Assembly (NCBI GenBank): GCA_963921825.1
Contig: OY997592.1
Span: 32,095,730 to 32,159,729 of the forward strand
From: Erodium maritimum
Taxonomy: Eukaryota > Streptophyta > Magnoliopsida > Geraniales > Geraniaceae
DNA length: 64,000 nucleotides
Reading direction: 5' to 3'
The notes below the pieces were generated by a model. The model was not told the origin of the DNA. It worked only from the letters and a program-made list of their open reading frames with translations, and ran no database searches. Shown here in pieces: positions 55,561 through 64,000 of the stretch. A program made the position numbers and the translations under genes. The number at the start of each line of letters is the position of its first letter. Positions within the stretch are counted from its first letter, which is position 1.

Positions 55561-57050
55561 CTTCTACGCCCGCGTCTATACAATCGCAAAAGTGAAACTT
55601 CTACGCCCGCATCAATATGGTTGCAACTTCCGCGACTGCTTTCACATAGTCTCATATAGTTATAGAAGTAAAGCTTTTGTGACTTTATTGAAGCTATTAG
55701 ATACAGTTGTAGAAGATTCTCTTCTGCGTTCGTATACATAAAGTCGTAGAAGATGTACTTTCTACTGCAGATCATTACCAATGCGTGGGGATGATCGGCG
55801 TCGGGGTTGGTCATCAAGGATACTGCCCCAGGGATCTTCGGGTTCTACTTTGAGTCCGTAGAGGCTCGTGCATGGGTCCGGGGTAATGAGCCCTGGTGTT
55901 TTCACAGTCATCCTCTTTTCCTTAGGGACATTGACCCGATGTCAAAGGACCTTCCTACTCTGAACCACCTGTAGTTATGGGTTCATGCCAATAGACTCCC
56001 CCTTCTAGGAAAGACAAATCTAAACCACCTGCAGTTATGGGTTCATGCCAACGGACTTCTCCCGCTGGTCTAGACAAAGACGATCATAGAAACTATTGGT
56101 GTTGACTTAGGAACCTGTGTGCAAGCCCCGTGTTATCAATGGGGCCTTTATTGGGGGTAGTCAAAGTCTATTTCTGGCAACTTGTGGAGCGTCCTCTTCG
56201 ACAAAATATTCTATTGCGGTTTAGAGAGTTTCGAGACTCTGTTCGGGGTTTCGTTGACCTGTACCAAGCTACCCACATTCTGCTTCAATTGTGGGAGGAT
56301 TGGACATGTGGCTCGGGGGTGTTATCAGGAGGTGCCTGGTACCCCACGCTTCGATAACTCAATGATGGAGTTCCAAAAGGTTCAAGAGGCTAAGTAGTAC
56401 GTGACCGATTGGGAGACTAAGGCATCCCCGTATACTCCACCAGGCTTTGGACCTCTAACCCTAAATAATATATACCTAAAGGGGATTTCACATCGGGGTA
56501 CCAACCCGATAGTAACCATGAAGGTTGTACCTAATGGTAGAGTAAGACAGGTAGGTACCCCAACTGGGGTAGGAGATCCCGGCTGGAAAAACTTGGTAGC
56601 CAGTCAACTCTCAAGAAGCAGGGAGACCAAGGACTCGGGAACCTCCACGACTAGAATTGTAGGAGTAAAGAGGGGGTAAGCTGGAGAACCCCATGGAGAT
56701 CAAGCGAGAGCTGGAAAATAGCCTCGCCAAGAGGAATAGTAGGGAACTATGACTTCATGGACTTGACTTGGGAGAGATCCCTGGTGAAAGTCATTCCTCC
56801 CTGTACTGAGGAGTTCAGGTTCGGTCGCACCTCACATGGTCTTATGCACTGTTTAGGCAATACCTTGAGCAATACTCGTCAGTCCCGTTTTCCAACCCCC
56901 CTCTTCCTCGCGCCTATGTGGCGATTTTAACACCTTCTATGACGATTATATTGCCGTAGAGTTATGTGTTCTGAGCCCTTCAGAGTCTCTTTACTTGTAC
57001 TGGCTCTTGTATGTTTATTATTAATAAAATCTACACCTTTTACATAAAAA
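55561..57050 (+). pseudogene. LINE ORF1 derivative (zinc knuckle), plus strand
   Basis: From about 55790, broken frames match the LINE at 14390 and 24756 (GFYFESVEARAWVRGNEPWCF). An internal direct repeat has CCTGCAGTTATGGGTTCATG at 56029 and a near copy at 55967. A CCHC knuckle, CFNCGRIGHVARGCYQE, is at about 56281-56330. The 3' region again lacks ORF2 and ends AAAATCTACACCTTTTACAT plus A-run near 57050. The first 200 bases (55561-55785) contain repeated TTCTACGCC/GTAGAAG motifs of unknown origin. Confidence 0.6.
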
Positions 57051-57576
57051 AATTGACGTAGAGCTAAGATGATTACATGCAAGATACAACCAATAAACGT
57101 ATCAAAATAGAAAAAAAATAGTAAATGAAATGTAATATATAAAAATTAAGTTGGTGTTGTTACCAAAGAGCATAGAAAGCATCTACATAATTAGGGGTGA
57201 GCATGAGCCGGGTGGGCCGGTTTTTATTCAAATTTTAGGAACACTTCGTCATGTACCGATTCCTAATTTTAAGGACCAGGACCGATCCGTTTGAATGCGG
57301 ATTTAAAACCATTTGGACCAAGGTATTAATGAGCTGGTTCTGGTTTGAACTTGACCATCATTTTGAATTTCTAAAATTCTTAAAAAAACTTTAAATTAAC
57401 CAAAATCAAACATATATTGAGCATGCAAAACTAACCTATTGGTGAAAAGAAACATTAAGAAGTAATCAACAAGATTAACTCGAGAGCTAATCGAATAAGT
57501 CGCTTCCTCATGATAAAAAAACATCATACCTATTGTATTACTGTTAATAAAGTACATCAAAATATAAATTTTGAAC
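57051..57576. other. Spacer with a hAT-like terminal motif
   Basis: At 57192 TAGGGGTGAGCATGAGCCGG resembles the 5' terminus seen in many plant hAT-type elements and their small derivatives. No matching opposite end was found, so it is a solitary or truncated end. The remainder is AT-rich without a gene. Confidence 0.3.
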
Positions 57577-60070
57577 TTTTTTTTTGAAAAGGAAAATGAT
57601 ATTATTAAGCCCTCAAGAATCTGAGAGGGATTCAGGAGAGAAGAGACAAAGCCTCTCGATAACACTAACAAATCGAGCTCTCAGTGATACGAGACTCAAA
57701 ACAAGAATCACAATGAACCGACATCTTGTAGAAAGCAATTGGAAGAAAATATATAACTTAACTTGTTACCCAAGTCACAAGCAAACCTGCTGCTTCCTGC
57801 CCCAAAATAGCTCGAGTTGTGAATGTGACCACACCACAACCCCTCAAGAACTAATCTTGCTGATGTCAATCCGTGGCAGTCCCAACAGAAACAATCCCAA
57901 GCAAAATGCAATTGTACAAAAGTATCAAATTGTGGACTAATAACTCTCAACCTAAACAAGTAACTATCCACAACTCCAGCCTAAATAGAGACATAACCAG
58001 TAAGTGAGTCCAACTAAAAGGGCTCCACAAAATTAAAACACACCCAAGGGGCCTAACCTAAGCTTACCACTCTCCCCCAAAACCACCATACCCAACACAC
58101 AAACCCACCCCAAAGACAATCAAAGTTGATTCATGAATATAATAGGATGCCTTGTGCCCCAAGCAACCCAATTGATACTCAAATTGGAAACAAACCAAAA
58201 CCCTACTAGAAAAGAATGATCTTCAGAATATTTTCCAAGAAAGCCCAAGTTGTTACTGTTCCTGATCCCTTGTTCTTCAGAGTTTAAAATAATACCCAAG
58301 TACCCCAAAGTAATGCTATCACCAAGCCTCAATTAATAACCGGCCTCACTAGCCCAATATTAGGAGCAGAATAATTGGATTGTTACTTTTTAACTCTTTT
58401 TTTCCTCTGATAGAGTCGGGGAGATGCTAACCAATGCTGAAAAGTGTATGAGTTATACTTCTTGAATTGAGCCCATTCCAGAGCATAGGCATTGTGTTGG
58501 ATAACAATTAGAACTTCTGAAGTGGAGAGATAGTTTCCTTGGAAGACCATTTTGTTTTTTGCTAGCCATATTTCCCAAAGTATTATGAAGAATAAGTTTC
58601 TCCAAACTTTTCTCTTGATTTACAGATTATTCCATGAATATAAAATCTGAGGGATATATCTAGGATTACAGCATAATACCACCCCCCACCAATTCAACAC
58701 AACGAACCAAATTCTCCAACCTCTTTTGCAACCTATGAATAAATGACGACTGTCTTCAAACATTGTGTTGTAGAAGGGACAAAGGGAATCATTGATAGAA
58801 ATTGGAATTCCAACGGATTCTAGAAATATTTTTGTAGGAACAACTTCAACACACGCTAGCCAAGAAAATGTTGCTATCGTAGGAGGAAGAGCAGTTTTCC
58901 AAAGTAGTGCACTCCAGTCCTTGTCCACTAAAGTCTATGATAAGTGCTTATACATATGATGCACCTTAAAAATATTATGTGATCCTTTCCATATCACTTT
59001 ATCCTGAGAAGTTGTCAGAATGCGTTGATTGCGAAGTAATAGCCCCAACTCTCTCTGCTCCTCCCATTCCGAACCTCTAATTCTTCTTCTACAATGTAGT
59101 AACCAATCTTCTTTAAATCAGAACTGCTCCATTTTTAGATCATGTTAAATTTTTAGTACAATACAATCTTGGAAATTTAAGCTTTAGCGGAACATCAGAT
59201 ATCCACTGACCCCCCTAGAAATCAATTCTTTTCCCATCTCCCAGGCTCCGTTCTAGACCACTACAACCAAAAGCATTACTAAATTTATCTTCTGACAATA
59301 AATAGGAGAAATGTGCTACGAAACTCTGACCATCAGTGATGAATAAATTGGACAGATCCCAATAAGAAAAATACCACCCTAACTTGTCACAAATAACTCT
59401 CTTCTAAAGGGAATCAGTTTCAAAAGAAAATCTCCACCACCACTTAGCTAATAATGCTTCGTTCATCAATTTAATTCTCTTGATGCCTAGACCACCTTTT
59501 TCTTTTGGTCTGCAAATAAGATCCTAATTGATTTTATGCAAAGCCCTTCTAATAACCTTTACATTCCATAAAAACCTTCTCATCCACTTCTCCATCTCTT
59601 GTATGACACCTATTGGGGCTTTTAATAATGACATATGGTATAAGGGAGGAGCACCGAGAATGGACTTTATGAGAGGTATCCTTCTCCTAAAGGAAAGCAG
59701 ATATGATTGCCACAGACTGAGCTTGTTTTTGAATTTATTGATGATAGGCTTCCAAGTCTTGAATCTCTTTGGACTTTCTCCTAATTGAAATCTCAAATAT
59801 TCTATTGGTAATTGTGTAATCTCACAACCCAAAATATAAACCACCTGAGCCTCATCCATAGTGTTGGCATTTAATAACACTCCTTTAGCCTTTTGAAGTT
59901 GATCTTCAATCTTATGGCACTTTGAAAGGCTAATAATGAATGCTTAAGATTTTATACATCATTGGGAAAGGCTTTTATACACAATAAAGTGTCATCAACT
60001 AATTGCAAATGAGTAATATATGGCCCAGCTTGACCTGTTGCAATTCCTTGAAACATCACTGACTCCTGCA
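57577..60070 (-). pseudogene. LINE ORF2 relic, second copy, minus strand
   Basis: The T-run at 57577-57585 marks the poly-A end. Reading the minus strand, QLVDDTLLCIKAFPND lies near 60000-59945, an RT active-site region with V for the usual A. It is followed by LGESPKRFKTWKPIINKFK and RIPLIKSILGAPPLYHMSL at 59524-59880 (RT C-terminal part). A zf-RVT zinc segment, CPFYNTMFEDSRHLFIGCKR, is at 58620-58928. Frames are broken between them. The 5' part is cut at 60070 by an LTR element. Its RT part differs in sequence from the LINE relic at 53085-55560, so it is a separate lineage. Confidence 0.75.
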
Positions 60071-63000
60071 GTCACGCCCCGAATTTAGTATACCCGAACC
60101 CGGAACGTGAACGGTGAAGCAAGTAAAACAAAGTCTCAAATAGTTTAATAAACCGCTTTAAAAGCACCACTTTTATTAATCAAAACAATATTTTTACAAC
60201 CGAGTTTTAATTTTAAAAAACGAAAGAACACTAAAACAGGAGTGTACGTCACTAGACAACCCCGACAGCCCGGACTCTCGCTCCCATCTCTTCAAGCCTT
60301 GAGAGATCCTCCTAGTGCGCATCGCAAACGGTACCTATAGGAAAAGCAGCAAAGGGTGAGCATTTCGCTCACCACCACGGACACCAGACTGACTACGACA
60401 TACCAGCAGAAATGCCGGGACAACCGACAACAAACAATAACACATAGGACTACTACCCCAAATCACATGTTAAACCAGACTTTCACACAAATCACTGTCA
60501 ATTGTCCCCCAACCATCTAAGACTCGTGCACGTCATAGAGACCCCAAATCAGAAACCGAACAACCATTTCATTAGTCACACCGACAAGGTAAAGCACAAC
60601 CCTCACACGATCCTATGTGCATTTACTTGTAACTTTCCGCAACCAAACCAGTATTCGCTACTCGTCCCTACCTCAGAGGCCTGCGGGAAAAGTAGTAAAG
60701 GGGATGAGTGTTCCGCTAACCTCCACGGATACCCGTTCGATTATGGCATACTAGTAAAGCATCAACAACTTACCAATCTAAACAGGGAAAACAACTACCT
60801 CAAAACCTGAAACCAAACCGTCACAACTGCTCACGATATCAATACCTCAAATACTCGCTCACGTAAGGGAAACCTCGAATGGGGATCATATTCTCAACTA
60901 AGCAATACACTATTGCTCACCATAACAACACCCCAATTGCCCTATCACGTAGGGGAAACCTCAAAACGGGGATCATGTTCTCAACTAAGCAAATCACTAT
61001 TGCTCACAACATCAATACCCCAATTACCTGATCACATAGGGAAACCTCAAACAACCCACTCACGTGAGGGAAACCTCAAACCACCCGTTCACGTGAGGGA
61101 AACCTCAAACCACCCGTTCACGTGAAGGAAACCTCAACCACCCGTTCACGTGAGGGAAACCTCAAACAACCCGCTCACGTGAGGGAAACCTCAAACCACC
61201 CGTTCACGTGAGGGAAACCTCAAACAACCCGTTCACGTAGGGGAAACCTAGTTCGTACGGCGCCGCAGCGCATCAACCCTAAACCCTCTCCGTGGTGAGA
61301 CCCTCACACAGAAGCGCTGTATCACCACCGTAGGTTATTGATGAGTCTCGAACCCAAGACCTCACCCTTTAACACAGAACTTACGACCTCTACAAACAAA
61401 CACAAATAGTACAAATTGCAAATGCACACAATATCAACACATACAATGCACGCAAGATCACAAAGGATCAACACACATACTGCACAGTTTCCGGTAGCAA
61501 ACCGGCTGGGCCTGGCAATGCCCCACGCACTTTCCCCGACACACAGTCGGGCCAGGCTGTCGACCTCGTCGCAACAAATAGCAACACTTTTCCGATTGCT
61601 AGTCGGAAGGAGGGCCTCTCCTTCATCGCGGAACCTCAAGCCTCAACACTTTACCGATCGCGCGTCGGAAGGTACGACACACCTCACGGGGAACATAGCC
61701 CTCGATTCTTTATCGGTCGTGCATCGGAAGGTACGACACACCTCTCGGGCACAACTCAAGCCTCAACACTTTACCAATCGCGCGCCGGAAGGTACGACAC
61801 AGCTCACGGGGAACACATCCCTCGGCACTTTACCGGTCGCGCATCGGAAGGTACGACACACCTCTCGGGCACAGCTCAAGCCTCAGCACTTTACCAATCG
61901 CGCGCCGGAATGTACGACACACCTCACGGGGAACACAACCCTTGGCACTTTACCGGTCGCGCATCGGAAGGTACGACACACCTCTCGGGCACAGCTCATC
62001 CAGGTATCACCAGAACAATCACAATCACAACCAAATATCACACAATACTCCGCAAATAGCAAAATTAACATCACGACTAACTACCACTCAGCAAGTCAGT
62101 CAACAACAAACGGGTTCAACACCCCACAGGCACACATGGCCACACACAAACACAATCAGTTCACTCAACCTACGGGCACAACCAGGTGCCCAAATGTGAT
62201 TCCTATCGCACGATAAGTTTACTTAACCTACGACACCACCAAGTGCCACATGCATTTCTATTGTTCGATACGTTCACTTATCCTACGACACCACCAAGTG
62301 TCACATCCATTTCTATTGTTCGATGAGTTCACTTATCCTACGACACCACCAAGTGCCACATGCATTTCTATTGTTCGATGAGTTCACTTATCCTACGACA
62401 CCACCAAGTGTCACATGCATTTCTATTGTTCGATAAGTTCACTTATCCTACGACACCACCAAGTGTCACATGCATTTCTACTAATAACTTTCCCTAGTCA
62501 AGGCCGATATCCGGCTACTTTTCCCTACCTCGTAAAGTGTTCCAAGTCCGATGCTCACGATCACCCGCTTAGCCTCTTCTTTCCACGGTCGGTGGCACGA
62601 TCTAACATGATCAAAACAACACTTTTTAAATATGCAGGAAAAACCAAATTTAATGAACTTAACGCCCAAATGCCACCCCGACAATGCCGATCGCTCCCAA
62701 GCTTCCCAATTACTCGACATTGTCAGCAATGGGCCAGGAAAGTCCCGATTCGCCCGACTCGGCGAATCTGCCCGGGATCGGGAAACGCCCTTTCGGGGCT
62801 CCGAAAATTCCCATTTTCATTTTCACGATCCTAAAATAATTCGTGTGTTTCAACGCATTCGACGGAATCAATTTATGATACCCGAGCGATTTAATTCCGT
62901 GTTTAAAGTTTCTAACCCAAATTTCCGAATTCTCACAAATTAATTCCATAATTCGTTCCGGGTGTGAATTATCGACTCGGGGATCATCCAAGACCACCCG

Positions 63001-63647
63001 AACACGAAAAACCCGAGGCTCGGCCAAGTGGGCCCCACACGGCCACACCGGAAAACGCTCATTTTCGCCCCAAAACATTCCTAACGAACCCCAAACCTCA
63101 ACCATTCATCTTTAAACCAATTCTAACCAAAACCCTAGAATTCAAACGTGTCAAAACGAGAAAAAGACGGGTTCTTACCGTAGGCAACGATGAGGGGATG
63201 ACGAATACGCGAGAATTGAGACGATCCGTCGGTCGGATCGTCGGGAAATCACCAAAACTCCTCTCTTTCTCCTTCTTCTCTCTTCTCTCCTTTTTTTTTT
63301 GAAATTGCCGAGACTCACTCATCTCTTTCTCTTTATTTGTTTTAAAATTCAAACCACACATCAAAATGACAAAAATACCCTTACTTCTTCTTTGTTTTTA
63401 ATTTTTAACTCAAAGGGTAATGTGGTCCTTCCAACTCCCTTCCACCACTATCTTGACATGTGTCAAGTGGGTCCCACTAGTTAGAAAAATATCTTTGTAG
63501 ATATTTTTCAATCAGATTTGCGAAAATCGGCCGTCTTGGGCCCCGTGCGGGCCCGTTTTCCATGATTTTTCGAAAATTCGCGTTCTATAAGAAAACGGCT
63601 CAACTAAGACCGCTGTAACGACGACTAAGTTTTTTGGATCCAAATCG
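60071..63647 (-). mobile_element. Second copy of the inner LTR family, truncated
   Basis: The sequence aligns along its length with the solo LTR at 30362-33873 (same GTCACGCCCCGAATT start, same three tandem arrays, same CTGTAACGACGACTAAG near the end). It is inserted in a LINE ORF2 relic. It lacks the last ~230 bp because another element starts at 63648. Array copy numbers differ: about seven 29-bp units at 61050-61250, three 120-bp dimers at 61635-62000, and five 55-bp units at 62225-62490. The open frame 61416-62216 is a translation of repeats. Whether this was a solo LTR or one end of a full element cannot be told here. Confidence 0.8.
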
Positions 63648-64000
63648 TGTTGGAACTTGATGTCGTGGAAAAGAAAACAAGAATTTGCAGCGGAAATTAA
63701 CCACGAATCAAGCAAAATAAACTCTACCAAATATGAAGAACAAAGCTGAAAATTCAGCAAGGTCACAAGAACATCACCTTGTAGTTTTGGTGGTGAAGAT
63801 GGAAGAATAACACCAACTATGCTTCGGCTTGAGTCCTTTGGACGCCTACGTATCCGAGATGGAATCAAAGCCAACGTAGTTCTTGAGTTTGATGACTCAA
63901 GAACATGAAAAACAACCTTGAAGCTTGGAGGGGGTTTCGGCCAAGGGTAGAAGAAGAAGAAGAAGAACTCTCTAATTCTCTACACTTGCATGTTGTTATA
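63648..64000. mobile_element. Start of another LTR-like insertion, runs off window
   Basis: Homology to the LTR at 33630 stops abruptly at 63647, and the sequence continues TGTTGGAACTTGATGTCG, a typical TGTTGG LTR start. A short GAA run (about 63950-63966) lies inside. The family is not identified, and the other end is outside the window. Confidence 0.4.

Noticed and set aside
61416..62216. 266-codon open frame
   Set aside because: It is a translation of the 120-bp tandem array inside an LTR. Reading frames stay open because the unit length is a multiple of three.

Overview
The window is plant nuclear DNA from a eudicot. The genes are intron-rich with GT-AG introns. There is a phytochrome, a plastid ABC1-type kinase and a plant ADA2, embedded in nested LTR retrotransposons, LINEs and Mutator-type (MULE) DNA elements. 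No RNA gene, CRISPR array or bacterial-type operon was seen.

Four genes look intact, and I could follow each exon by exon: (1) a p24-beta cargo receptor, 3487-4438 (+), 4 exons, 213 aa; (2) a chloroplast ABC1K7/SIA1-like atypical kinase, 4900-9948 (-), 17 coding exons, 705 aa, with a probable leader intron; (3) the SAGA/ADA adaptor ADA2a, 41485-46159 (+), 13 exons, 566 aa; (4) phytochrome C, 46745-51045 (-), 4 coding exons, 1118 aa. Genes 1 and 2 are tail to tail, as are genes 3 and 4. The two pairs are about 31 kb apart, separated by transposons.

Layout: 1-3161 holds a GC-rich tandem-repeat element and MULE foldback elements. 3.4-10.9 kb holds genes 1 and 2. 11338-12889 is a 1.55-kb MULE-like element with a perfect 9-bp target duplication. 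13.1-25.8 kb is a LINE ORF1 derivative split by a full-length Ty3/gypsy chromovirus-like element (14597-24750, minus strand, TSD CTCCA). 25.9-28.35 kb has a degenerate Ty1/copia gag. 28.37-39.66 kb is a candidate MULE carrying a FAR1-domain gene (+) and a Ulp1-protease-like gene (-). Both genes are broken, and the FAR1 reading frame is interrupted by a solo LTR that itself contains another solo LTR. 40.2-41.1 kb is a LINE fragment. 41.5-51.0 kb holds ADA2a and PHYC. 51805-52867 is a roughly 1.06-kb near-palindrome touching the PHYC leader. 53.1-60.07 kb contains LINE remnants in both orientations. 60.07-63.65 kb is a second copy of the inner solo-LTR family, cut at 63648 by a further LTR-like insertion that runs off the window.

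The host genes do not form a pathway, although ADA2a (chromatin acetylation adaptor) and PHYC (red/far-red photoreceptor) are neighbours. The main interest is structural: target duplications let the insertions be ordered in time, several elements carry internal tandem arrays that vary in copy number, and palindromic or MULE-type elements sit in introns or next to promoters of working genes. All family names rest on reading motifs and on knowledge of the families; no database search was run.
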